From assembly GCA_949317995.1 (NCBI GenBank), contig OX439040.1:74993972-75057971 (forward strand): a stretch of DNA of 64,000 nucleotides, read 5' to 3'. Each line of letters starts with the position of its first letter. The first letter of the stretch is position 1. Both the position numbers and the translations under genes were made by a program. The notes under the pieces were generated by a model. It saw nothing but the letters and a program-made list of their open reading frames with translations. It was not told where the DNA came from and did not search any database. Below, in pieces: positions 52,786 through 61,912 of the stretch. This stretch comes from Acholoe squamosa. Taxonomy: Eukaryota; Annelida; Polychaeta; Phyllodocida; Polynoidae.

Positions 52786-53322
52786 ACCCCAGCCAATGGG
52801 TCATAGGTGAGGGGCAGAAGCAGAGCCTACCATAGGGTCAACCTAAACAAACCTACCGCACGACAAAGCTTGCTGACAGCCCTCCCAGTCGGTGAGAGAT
52901 CCAGGAGGCTGGGACTTGCAGCTCTTATCATCGGCAAGTAGAGGATTAACCTTCCCTGCTGGTTTGGTACTGATAATCTGATAGTCTGAGCTGATCCACC
53001 TACTACTGCTCAGAGGTGGTCTTCTACTCTCACTGTGAGCTGCTCTTGGACAAGTTCAGCTGCTCCCCCATACGCCACACCGACCATAAGTTGCTTCTTC
53101 CTTAAATAGAGGTTCCCACCATTGGCTCACCAACAGTTGGTGCCTACTGAGCCCCCCCCCCACCTTTTAAAATGGCGAAAAACAGGGGAAAGTCCTAAGT
53201 GTCTATCTCTCTGTCTCATACCATTAGACACCCCCCCCCCCCAATCCAGAGCCGCTCCCCTCAGACTGAGCTACTCCCGCCACCATTTTACTTCTGAAAG
53301 TTACAAATAAAAAACTTGAAAC
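52786..53322. other. No gene seen; C-runs
   Basis: C-runs near 53153 and 53230. No supported gene. Confidence 0.35.
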
Positions 53323-53433
53323 GGCATGATGCATGGATGCAGTTCTTTAAAGCAGGCACCCCAGGGCTGCTGCATTCCTGTATCGTGACTACCATTGGGA
53401 ATGATGTATTAATACAGTATCAGCCTTAAAAGG
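53323..53433. mobile_element. NPE fragment
   Basis: GGCATGATGCATGGATGCAG, CCAGGGCTGCTGCATTCC, TGACTACCATTGGGAATG and CAGCCTTAAAAGGG. Confidence 0.6.
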
Positions 53434-53620
53434 GTTGTGGACCCTTGGGTTATCAGTGTGACTTGGAGGGTGTCTGACTTGTACTTTATTTGTGTGTACA
53501 TGTCTCCTTATCAGCCCTCTCTAAGACCTTGCTACTGATGCACTCTAAAACTGAAAGGTGTTTTTGGAGGTCCTTTCTGTTTACTGTAAGGTCAGTGTCA
53601 GTGGGGTATGGAGAATAACC
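53434..53620. other. No gene seen
   Basis: No supported feature. Confidence 0.3.
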
Positions 53621-53837
53621 CTTAAAGGGCTGCTAATGTTGGAGTGCATCATGCCCATTGGTTGGCATGATGCACCAATGAAGTGCACTTCATTAGTGCA
53701 TCATGCCGACTATTCCAGGTGTGTATCAAACCTGTAGGGTTGGAGTAGCTTGGACGGGTGACTTGCTGCACCCATGTGTCATGACGACAAATGGGCATGG
53801 GTCTTTGATGCACTATGCAACCCGCTAAGGGCTAGCC
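53621..53837. mobile_element. NPE copy with palindrome B reduced to a perfect core
   Basis: CCCTTAAAGGGCTGCTAATG and CATGCCCATTGGTTGGC lead in. Palindrome B has lost its turn: CAATGAAGTGCACTTCATTA is an almost uninterrupted palindrome. Decayed A (TGGACGGGTGACTTGC) and ACCCGCTAAGGGC follow. Confidence 0.75.
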
Positions 53838-53848
53838 TTTCTGCTTCA

Positions 53849-53862
53849 CACTAGAGGGCAGC
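53849..53862 (+). promoter_or_regulatory. CTCF-like motif
   Basis: CACTAGAGGGCAGC, a common variant of the CTCF core, stands just after the NPE at 53621-53837. Confidence 0.45.
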
Positions 53863-54372
53863 CCGACCGCTGATTGACATATGGACTTCAATCTAAAATC
53901 ATGTATCTCTATGCCTACATCCATTCAATGATTTCTCAAAACCCCCATATGATTGGAATACATGTAAAGATAAGGAACAAAATGAGGAAATGCTACTCTG
54001 AGACCTGGCAGAAGCTGTCTGGTGAGGTTGAAGGAAGCAATTGGAGTTGTCAATGACATTGCTGTGGTTGTTTTTAGTGAGGAGGGTGTGAGAGGGTAGT
54101 AGGGGAGTCAGAGGTGTACGGGATAAGTCTACTGTGAGGACAGACCTGAGAGGTCGTCTCCAAACACTGCTGAGTGACGACCAGTGACGAGTGACGACCC
54201 GCACATTTAGACTACATCTAGGCCTACCCATTCCACGTCCTCCATGCACGTAACTACAAATTTGCCCTTTCAGTACTAGAACCAATGGGTTAGAAAGTTA
54301 GGACATTTTTGCCATTAATGGTTTTCACTTGTATGCATATCAAAGCACGACATATTCATCTTTGAAAAATCT
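53863..54372. other. No gene seen
   Basis: The - strand frame 53899-54285 (128 codons) has no domain and no splice support. Confidence 0.35.
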
Positions 54373-54432
54373 GTCTAATGTAGTTTACTCGACATGAATA
54401 TGACTTATGCTGGCTTACCGACTTTAAACAAT
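54373..54432 (+). repeat. F6 repeat, diverged partial copy
   Basis: AATGTAGTTTACTCGACATG, AATATGACTTATGCTGGC and GACTTTAAACA parallel the middle of the 26253 and 58787 copies. Confidence 0.5.
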
Positions 54433-54449
54433 CATCAATTATTTATTGC

Positions 54450-54545
54450 TAAGATCGGCATGATGCACCAATGCAGTGCTACTGAGTGTTCTTGCAAACA
54501 CTGCTCATGCAATGACTACAGCATTGCATTGGTTTGGAAATGCCC
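54450..54545. mobile_element. NPE fragment
   Basis: GATCGGCATGATGCACCAAT, GCAGTGCTACTGAGTG and AGCATTGCATTGG are palindrome B arms. Confidence 0.55.
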
Positions 54546-54874
54546 TCTGGTTGACTCAAATAGCCATACTTTTCCAAGAAAGAAATAAGCAGTATTGAAT
54601 ACTATAGGAGTTACCCGGATTAGTTTCCATGGTGACCTGATGATGACGCTGGTGACCGGCGTCCTACAGACTAAACACGCTTGTTCCCGGCCTGTACACC
54701 ACGTGTTCATGGTTGGTGACGATCACCCTGGAGGCACCCTAGAGCAGCCAACAATGACAACCTCCAGGAGACAATATCCCTGCCCCGATCCCTTTGTTGT
54801 CGTCAACTCCCCTATTTTCGCTCACCCTCTGACCGATCCCTATGGGGCGTAAAGGGCGTGGTAGGGATTGTATT
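54546..54874. other. No gene seen
   Basis: Somewhat CpG-richer, no domain-bearing frame. Confidence 0.3.
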
Positions 54875-55109
54875 GCAGTCTGCCCATTGGTCGGTGTGAG
54901 GCTTAAATGCATGGAGCAGCTCTGATGAGTAACTCACCAGTGCTGTATTCATGCATCATGCTGACTAAACAGGATTGATACAATCCTGAAGGGTCGTCAT
55001 GATGCACCAATGCAGTGCTGGCGAGTAGAGTGCTGGTGAGTAGACTGCATTGGTGCACCATGACGACAAAGGAACACGGACCTAGAGGCATCTTTTGGTC
55101 CTTAAAGGG
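54875..55109. mobile_element. NPE copy, beta-type right end at TTAA
   Basis: CCCATTGGTCGGTGTGAGGC, palindrome A (GCAGCTCTGATGAG / ACTCACCAGTGCTGTATTC), centre, palindrome B with an internal duplication (AGTGCTGGCGAGTAG then AGTGCTGGTGAGTAG). Then come GACGACAAAGGAACACGG, CTAGAGGCATC and TCCTTAAAGGG. TTAA follows at 55110-55113. Confidence 0.8.
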
Positions 55110-55145
55110 TTAAAGTGAGGCATCATGTCGTCCTTAAAGGGTTAA
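55110..55145 (+). repeat. Tandem duplication of the NPE right tip, TTAA to TTAA
   Basis: TTAAAGTGAGGCATCATGTC and GTCCTTAAAGGG are followed by another TTAAAGTGAGG. A 32-bp unit bounded by TTAA at 55110 and 55142. Confidence 0.65.
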
Positions 55146-55218
55146 AGTGAGGGACAATAGGGACAGAGAGTGTTGACAAAGGAAGGTATGACCCCTCAGT
55201 ATGCACCACCTGTACATG

Positions 55219-55650
55219 TGGCACCCGGGGGGGACACTCACATTTATTCTGACACAGGTGTGTGGCTGGAGCTACAACAACCCTTACCCTTGTTAGGGGG
55301 ATTTTACCTCAAAAACTGTACCCTTCTTAGGGCACTTAAAAAAAAACAACAAAAAAAAACAATGTTTTTAAAGAAATAATTCACTCATAAACCATTAGAA
55401 TTCCCTAGATGTGAAAATATCTCCTGAAAACTAGGAAATTATGGTCAAAATGTGGGTATTTTTAGGGGATATTTCACACCCAAGTCAAAAGTAAACCCTT
55501 TTTAGGGGGATTTTGGTCAAAGTTGACCCTTGTTAGGGGGATTTTGGCCTAGAATTCGGACCCTTGTTAGGGGGATTTTGATGAAAAAGTGCCCTTGCCA
55601 GCCGCACACAAGTGTCAGCAAAATATATGAAGTGTCCCCCCCGGGATGTG
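55219..55650. mobile_element. 430-bp inverted-repeat element with CCCGGGGGGGACACT ends
   Basis: The left end CACCCGGGGGGGACACT with GACACAGGTGTGTGGCTGG is mirrored by CCAGCCGCACACAAGTGTCA and AGTGTCCCCCCCGGGATGTG. The body has four CCCTTGTTAGGGGGATTTT-type repeats around an A-rich centre. Non-coding; a MITE-like or foldback element. Confidence 0.75.
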
Positions 55651-56327
55651 GCATAGGGAGGCATCTGGAGGAACCTTGGGGGAAATCTTGTGAGGTGGCG
55701 TGGTTGGGACTGTATTGGGAATGTGTAATGAGACAGGGAGGCTCATTGCACCCACATTTTGGACAAAGCCTAATTGACAGACATTATTGTGAATAAAGTA
55801 ATTCATCAAATGAATATATTATAGATAGATACACACTTAGAATGAAATATTAATTCTAAAATAAAATAAACAAAAGAGATACATTTAATCTGCCTGTTGT
55901 AGAAGATGTTAATGAATAGTTCATTAGATATTAATATACAAAGGTCACAAAAATCAATTAACAAGCGGGATACTTTATGAAAAGCACAATAATGATAGAA
56001 GGATATATTATTCGAACACACCGTTAAACTTATAGAAACCATACTTTTATGCCTTTTTTAAAGATATTTCTATCAATAATGAGATTGTTCACAGTAACCA
56101 TGACAACCTATGTCACAAAAATGTATATTTTATAAATTATACCAATATCATTCTATGTACACCCTTTATGAAGAATTATTTATAAAAAAAAAAAAACACT
56201 GTAAAAAAAGTTCAGTTGACAATTTATTGCAAATAACAATGAATTTACCCAGAATGCATCTGAAACCATTGTGTAACCAATGACTCACGATGTACCTTTT
56301 ACCTGTATTTATGACATTTGATTAACC
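55651..56327. other. No gene seen; very AT-rich
   Basis: Low-GC stretch with no long frame. It ends at a Penelope-like motif, so part of it may be the body of a decayed retroelement. Confidence 0.35.
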
Positions 56328-56352
56328 CTGATGAAGGCACATGTGCCGAAAC
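56328..56352 (+). repeat. Penelope-like element 3' motif, hammerhead-type core
   Basis: CTGATGAAGGCACATGTGCC followed by GAAAC has the CUGAUGA and GAAA boxes either side of a GGCAC-AU-GUGCC stem. This is the arrangement of a hammerhead ribozyme core. Such motifs are known from Penelope-like retroelements. I could not pair stem I convincingly, so it may be inactive. The following TTGACTAAATACATTAAAAG fits a retroelement tail. Confidence 0.5.
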
Positions 56353-56744
56353 TGTTGGTTCAAATTGACTAAATACATTAAAAGCCCAAAGTTGGAATCT
56401 AGTTGTGTTGTTTAAATACATCTTCAACCTGAAAAGAATAGATATTAAGAAATGATATTTAGTGCCTTTCAATACATGTCTCAAAAGACGAGCTTCTGCA
56501 TTGCAAAGAAAAATCACCCACCCCTCCAAAACAAATGGCACCATATTGACAACAATGTCAATATGGTGACACCCCTGTCACATGTGTGTGACAGGGGTGT
56601 GGTTAGTTTGGCCTCTTGCCCTGGAGTACTCCTGGAAATACCACGTAGAAAGGCACTGAGTTTGGCACCTGGGGTGAGTCGGTAAACACAGCGGCTTGGC
56701 CGGGACTTTGTGTGTATAAACAAAATGTAGCCTGCCTCAAAGCC
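56353..56744. other. No gene seen
   Basis: It holds a small palindrome (CACCCCTGTCACATGTGTGT / GACAGGGGTGTGG near 56570-56601). No supported gene. Confidence 0.35.
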
Positions 56745-57082
56745 TTTGATACGTAGATGCAGCCCTGGCAATGAATATATCCGTTAGGGCTGCATTCATG
56801 TATCATGACGACCCTCTGGGGGTGATATAGGTACATGTAGTACTATACCAGGCATGATGCATGAATATAGCCTTGGCGAGTAACTCGCCAGTGCCGCATC
56901 ATGATGCACCAATGCAGTGCTTGTCCATCTACTCCACAGTACTGCATTGGTACATCATGCCGACCCTACAGGGAGTACATGTATATCAAACCCATATTGT
57001 CGTCTTTTTGCATAAATGCAACCCTGGTGAGCAGACTCGCCAGGGCTGCATTCATGCACCATGACGACCAATTGGCTTTAAA
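56745..57082. mobile_element. Compound NPE: three A palindromes and one B
   Basis: A (GCAGCCCTGGCAATG / TTAGGGCTGCATTCATG), the centre, a second short A (TAGCCTTGGCGAG / ACTCGCCAGTGCCGC), and B in GCAG/CTGC form (CCAATGCAGTGCTTG / AGTACTGCATTGG). Then come CCGACCCTACAGGGAGT and a third A (GCAACCCTGGTGAGC / GACTCGCCAGGGCTGC) with GACGACCAATTGGC. It shows duplication of modules within one element. Confidence 0.75.
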
Positions 57083-57265
57083 GGAGGGCGTTGGTAAACA
57101 CAGTGTTTTGGCCAGGCCGTGTGAGTACTCCTGTGTGTACATCCTGATTATGATGTTTTGTTATACATGTGGGGGTTGTTTTGTATCATGTCGTGTAGCA
57201 TGTAAGGGTCATCTAGAAACAGTCACCCCACACCCACACACATAAACACTCCTTATACAAGTTAA
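57083..57265. other. No gene seen
   Basis: No supported feature; TTAA precedes the next NPE. Confidence 0.3.
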
Positions 57266-57662
57266 CCTTTAAGGGGCATATGATGCCCTAAAGCATTGGC
57301 CATCATGATGCTCCAATGAACTGCTTGCCAGCACTGCAAGTCATGCTTGGGAGGACTATATTGATAAAATATCATCATCAAGACGACCCTTTGGAGCTGC
57401 CTGTATCACAGGGATGGAAGTGTTAGGGGATTTTTCCCTGACGTAAGGGATTTTCAAGTCACAAAGACCTATGTTAACATTCCTACACAAAACGTCTGTT
57501 CAAGGGGTTCTGATTGAGCTGATTTTTGCAGTGTGCTCAGACAATTTCATCTCTATGTTCATGTATGAATGTAGCCCTGGTGAGTCTACCCACCAGGGCT
57601 ACATGTATGCATCGTGATCGACCAATGGGCTTCATGCTTTTATGCAGTAAGCTAACCTTAAA
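57266..57662. mobile_element. NPE interrupted by an F2 repeat, palindrome A compensated
   Basis: TTAA (57262-57265) precedes CCTTTAAGGGGCATATG. B is decayed; AAGACGACCCTTTGGAGC is split by an F2 copy at 57409. After it come palindrome A (ATGTAGCCCTGGTGAGTC / ACCCACCAGGGCTACATG, both arms changed in step), GACCAATGGGCTTCATGC and ACCTTAAAG. Confidence 0.75.
57409..57548 (+). repeat. F2 repeat nested inside the NPE
   Basis: GGGATGGAAGTGTTAGGGG, AAGGGATTTTCAAGTCACAA, ACATTCCTACACAAAACG and GTGCTCAGACAATTTCATC. A second independent case of F2 inside an NPE. Confidence 0.7.
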
Positions 57663-57954
57663 GATCCAAACACTCCTTTTGTAGAAGAGGTATGCAGGAT
57701 GTCACAACAAAAAGGGGCAAGATTCCACATCCTGCTCTAAGCAGTGGTCTAAAACAATTATCACAAATCATTAAGACACACAGAAATCAATTGGTCCCAA
57801 TTCTAAGACTTAAGATTTTACCACTGAAACATTTGATAAAGCCTTCATGTGGAGATCTACTTTTGGAACTGGAAATGGAACATGTGCTTGAATGAAGCAC
57901 AGGAGAGCTCAGAGCTGCATCGGTGCATCATGAGCCTTGAGGACCAATGACAGG
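57663..57954. other. No gene supported
   Basis: The 67-codon frame at 57692-57895 has a fair composition but no splice or domain support. NPE-like words (TGCATCGGTGCATCATGAGC) lie near 57917. Confidence 0.3.
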
Positions 57955-58060
57955 GTTCCCACAGGTCAGGGAAAGTGAAGAAAATAAAGTGGTCAGGAAA
58001 ATGTTAGTGTGCGTCTTGGAAAGGCAGAGAAACCCTGCTAGAATATACTGTTAATGCTTT
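57955..58060 (+). repeat. F5-like repeat
   Basis: CAGGTCAGGGAAAGTGAAG and AGTGGTCAGGAAAATG; a further TAGTCAGGGAAAACG lies at 58398. Confidence 0.4.
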
Positions 58061-58713
58061 TAAATTTTGATAAGTCCCCATGGCGGCACCCAAAACATTT
58101 TTTCCCGAATATCCCCTTATTTCCAAAAAGTGAGGGTTTAGCGTATATTTGAGAATTTATTCCGAGGTAGCAGGTTGTCCCATGGGCGCCGCCATTGCTG
58201 GAGCTTGTTACCAGCGATTTCTACTGATAAGACCTATCAGATGGGTACCAGTTGCCCCCCGAAGGACCGCAGTAAATATATTGGAGTTCTCTCATTGGCT
58301 AATAATTAAACCTGCTAAGTCCGTATAGGAGCATATGGCATTTTTGCTTCAAACAAGGTTAAACGCTTGTTATGTATATGCATTGGTATCCAAATTTAGT
58401 CAGGGAAAACGATTAATTTTTCAGGGAATTTCGATCAAGACTTTCGTGAAAACCATGCAATGGCCATAAAAAAGGTTATCCCTCCCACGCCTAAACCTTT
58501 CCCAAAACCTTCTGGGTGGCATCCATGGGTGCTCGTGTGTACACCCGGATGAGTAGGAGTTTAGCCAAAACTGATTAAATTAAGCCACAATGTGCACGCC
58601 TCCTGCCCAAAAGGAAACAATTGCGGGTTTCCAGCTGCGTGTGTAGTCCTGACTGCCCCCACAATGGGAGAACTGACCCACACCAGTTTAATGGTCATAT
58701 TTGGGTTCTTTAA
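58061..58713. other. No gene seen; F7-like words
   Basis: TCTACTGATAAGACCTATCA and GATGGGTACCAGTTGCCCCC (58217-58262) resemble the F7 middle. CCATGGCGGCACC and GGGCGCCGCCATTG near 58080 and 58182 mirror each other. Confidence 0.35.
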
Positions 58714-58980
58714 CCTTTTAAGGACAGAATCATGCCGCCAGGGCCATGTGCCATAGTTGTGCTTAGTCTGCTCATCAGCGGGCCTCCCTAGCCCACTTAA
58801 AAGGGTCTATTTCTCCTCTTTCCTATCCCCTCAGGATGTGTGTGGTGCACATATGCGGGCACTGACACATTCCTCTGTGAAATTGTGTAATGTAGTTCTC
58901 ACCATGAATATGACCTTAGCTGTCGAAATGGCGTTTAACATCTATTACTCACTCACTGCTCATCAGCAATGCAAGTAGTA
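58714..58980. mobile_element. NPE remnant hosting an F6 repeat
   Basis: TTAA (58710-58713), CCTTTTAAGGACAGAATC, ATGCCGCCAGGGCCATGTG and AGTCTGCTCATCAGC are beta-type words. After the F6 insert, TGCTCATCAGCAATGCAAG continues, so TGCTCATCAGC is present on both sides. Confidence 0.6.
58787..58958 (+). repeat. F6 dispersed repeat, copy 2
   Basis: CCTAGCCCACTTAAAAGGGT to TCGAAATGGCGTTTAACATC, closely matching 26253-26430. Both copies lie next to ACTCAC words. Confidence 0.75.
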
Positions 58981-59068
58981 GATAGACAATGGGTTTAGCA
59001 GGTTATGTGAAGATAGACCCGGCGTTATACTATCTAACTTAAACTATGGTCCAAGTCTATCACACCTA

Positions 59069-59070
<2 letters not shown>

Positions 59071-59146
<76 letters not shown>
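59071..59146 (+). repeat. (TA)n microsatellite
   Basis: A pure TA dinucleotide run of about 75 bp. Confidence 0.95.
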
Positions 59147-59429
59147 GAAGGGTTTCTATACACCATAACACCATACACCAGGTTATGTGATATATTCAGG
59201 GTGAGATTCTTTTGTTCTGAGGTGTCACCATAGTTTAATAGCACATAGTGCAGACATCTCCGTGTATCAAACCATTAGGTTCGACAGGTTCTAAGTGTAA
59301 ATGGTGCACAAATGACACTGGAGCAAATAAATTAGTGGTATATCATGCTGAGGACTCCTCATGGCGGACCTCATGGCTAGCCCTTTTTGGAAAGCATGGT
59401 GTGAAAAAACAACAACATTATGCCCATTT
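59147..59429. other. No gene seen
   Basis: No supported feature. Confidence 0.3.
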
Positions 59430-59572
59430 ATCGGCCTGAGGCATGACTGCAATCCTGACCTGGCTGTACTTATGTTTCATATGTATTCTCTAGACTAGCC
59501 GCCCAGTACTGCGTTGGTGCATCATGATGACCAATGAACATGTACCTGAAGGCATCACGTGGTCCCTAAAGG
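59430..59572. mobile_element. NPE copy, beta-type right end
   Basis: CCTGAGGCATGACTGCAATC, CGCCCAGTACTGCGTTGG, TGCATCATGATGACCAATG, AACATGTACCTGAAGGCATC and GTGGTCCCTAAAGGG. Confidence 0.65.
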
Positions 59573-60280
59573 GTGTAACTGCCCTATAGTTTAGCAGGAA
59601 GTGGCTCTATGCCCAATGTATCAGAAGGACCCCATTCCCATGTAGGGTTCGAGGACGTAGGTGTGGGTCGCCAACTAACACCCAGGGTGTGAAATGTGCC
59701 CCCCTGGCCATGGAAGTCACGTGGGCAGGGGGTAGTGGCGATCTGAGCAGGCGCACTGAAGTGAGCGGGATCCCCGGGGAGGGCTCCGTCCGCGGTAACG
59801 GCGGAAGTGGGGTAAAAGTGTGTGGGAGGTATGGGGGTGGTCGATAAGGTTGATGATGCTGGGAATATTCCTTTTGAGTTGGCAGTACATATTAAATTCT
59901 TAATGCATTTCTATATGCTGGTCCTATATGCTGGCTTAAACCAGCTATATTTAAATGATGGTTGATTGATACAATGATATAACAAGATGGAGAACTCCTT
60001 CAAATCATCACGCCATACAGGGATAAGGTATGAGGGAAAATCATTACATATCCTAGACCGCCTAAGCCACAGAACAGGTACAAATCCAATCTAGAAGCAA
60101 CCAGTAAAGTCAAATGTATGGCATAATAGAATGTCAGATAGACCCATGCATTTCACAGCAAGTCCGTTATGACCTCTCCCGCTACCCCTACCTGTACGGT
60201 GCTGCTTGATTGACTCTCACACCTCAGTCAGCAGTCACCAGATCTACGTACCACGAGTACCTGACTGCTTAAAGCATTAA
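59573..60280. other. No gene supported; CpG-richer patch
   Basis: 59740-59830 is GC- and CpG-rich (GAGCGGGATCCCCGGGGAGG, CGTCCGCGGTAACGGCGG). No clear factor-site cluster or start codon frame was seen, so it is only a possible promoter. TTAA at 60277 precedes the next NPE. Confidence 0.3.
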
Positions 60281-60471
60281 CCCTTTAAGGGCAGCTGATG
60301 CATTGGTGCATCATGCCCATTGGTCGTCATGATGCACCAATGAAGTGCTGGCGAGACTGCTCCCAGCACTTCATTGGAGCATCATGCCGACCCTCCAGGA
60401 GTTATGTATCAACCCCATAGGGTCGGCATGATGCATTGATGCATTAATGCATCAGCAGCCTTTAAAAACAT
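60281..60471. mobile_element. NPE copy, compact, both outer ends present
   Basis: CCCTTTAAGGGCAGCTGATG after TTAA (60277-60280). Palindrome B is close to perfect (CCAATGAAGTGCTGGCGAG / CTCCCAGCACTTCATTGG), the centre is CCGACCCTCCAGGAG, and then GGGTCGGCATGATGC. The right end TGCATCAGCAGCCTTTAAA mirrors the left. Palindrome A is absent, so one palindrome seems enough for an element. Confidence 0.85.
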
Positions 60472-60719
60472 GAAGGACCACATGATGCCTCCAGGTCCAT
60501 GCTCCTTGATCATCATGTTGCACCAATGAAATGCTTGGAACTCTACTCACCAGTGCTGCATTGGTGCATCATAATGACCATGAAGGGAGTGTATCAACCC
60601 CGTAGGGTTGACATGATACATGAATGAAGCCCTGGCAAGTTAATCGCTAGGGCTGCATTCATGCATCATGCCGACCATTGGACATAATACTTAACCCCAC
60701 AATGCAGCAGTTATAGGGT
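60472..60719. mobile_element. NPE copy, beta-type left end
   Basis: AAGGACCACATGATGCCTCC, AGGTCCATGCTCCTTGATC, palindrome B with a decayed turn, GAAGGGAGTGTATCAACCCC, palindrome A (GAAGCCCTGGCAAG / TCGCTAGGGCTGCATTC), CCGACCATTGGACATAATAC. The centre word GGGAGTGTATCAACC is the likely ancestor of the 16-bp minisatellite unit at 32-33 kb. Confidence 0.8.
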
Positions 60720-60956
60720 TATTAAAGCTATGGAGCTAGCAATGTTTGACTTTCCAATTCCGGCAGGTTCAGATGACGGTGCTGTCCAATTGTCACCTGT
60801 CCTTGAGGTGTTTGTCTGCCTCTCACCTGTCTCCTGGCACCCTCCCCCCCCCACACACACACACAGGGTCAGCTCCAGGTGACGGCCGTACAGGTATACC
60901 GTTAGAATAAGTCACCCCTATCGACCATCATAGGCCATCTTTTCTCAGACATCATA
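60720..60956. other. No gene seen; short CA run
   Basis: A C-run and (CA)n near 60845-60866. No supported gene. Confidence 0.3.
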
Positions 60957-61025
60957 CCCCTATGTATAAGCCGCGGCTTATAGATAATTTCAGAGCTCTT
61001 GTCCTAGGTAACGCTCCACTATTAC
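60957..61025. repeat. F4 'tataagccgc' repeat fragment
   Basis: CCCCTATGTATAAGCCGCGG is followed by CTTATAGATAATTTCAGAGC. GCCGCGGC is palindromic. Confidence 0.5.
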
Positions 61026-61799
61026 CGTTGAGCTACACTTTTTCCCAAAGTGGAATCTGAATGTTGATGTTCTTGGATCCAATACTATAATTGCATGGAA
61101 TTAAGTGGCAGATTTTTACCCAAAATCCTAGATCCCCAAATAGAAATCGATAGGGCGCTATTGGAATTTTGGGGGCTATAATGGCGGAGGGGGGGGGGGA
61201 CTTGGGGACTGGGACCCACAGAGGTTCAAAGTGATGGTATTTGGTATTTATCTACGAGAGACAGCATGTTTCCTGACTGCTCTCCCCTGTCTCCTCAAAA
61301 TTACCTATGTTCTCAGAAGTTGATAAAGACATACTAATAACACTAAGAGACGTCACTAATGTCCTCCAGTACAGATCAAAGTCAGGCCGCCCATAGACAC
61401 ACAGAACATCCTCTTAGATATACAGAACAAGGCTTCATTAGAACCCTTCCTAGAACTTCCAGGGTATTGTCGGCTACACACAGGTGTCTATGTGACGCTG
61501 GGCCCCAGTGAACCCATTAGCATCCACTGAGGAATTGGGATGTTCACAAGAGCCGGTTTTTCTCCGGGTTTGATTTCTCAGGTTGGATGAGAGGGTAAAA
61601 TGTTGGTAACTTTTAATTCGGAGGTTTTCAAAGGATGTGTTTGGGGACCCTGGATAGGACAAGGGTGGATTTAATTTGTAAATGACCTTTTGATGAGGGC
61701 TTAAAAGGAAGGGTGGAATTTCACAGATACCCTTTTGTAATCATGATCTCACCAATTAAGGCAAAGGCAACACCCTTGCTTCATTGCGAGCCTATGTCT
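61026..61799. other. No gene seen; G-run
   Basis: A G-run near 61190. No supported feature. Confidence 0.35.
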
Positions 61800-61912
61800 C
61801 TGAAAATCGGCATGATGCACCAATGCAGTGATGGTGACTAAATAGACTCACCAGGAATTGGTGCATCATGTCAACAAAGAAACAGATCCCTGGGGCATCA
61901 TGCGGCCGTTCG
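61800..61912. mobile_element. NPE copy, B half with beta-type end
   Basis: AAATCGGCATGATGCACCAA, TGCAGTGATGGTGAC, AGACTCACCAGGAATTGG, GTGCATCATGTCAACAAAG and CCTGGGGCATCATGCGGCC. Confidence 0.65.

Noticed and set aside
53899-54285. 128-codon - strand frame
   Set aside because: Low-complexity serine-rich stretches, no recognisable domain or splice context.
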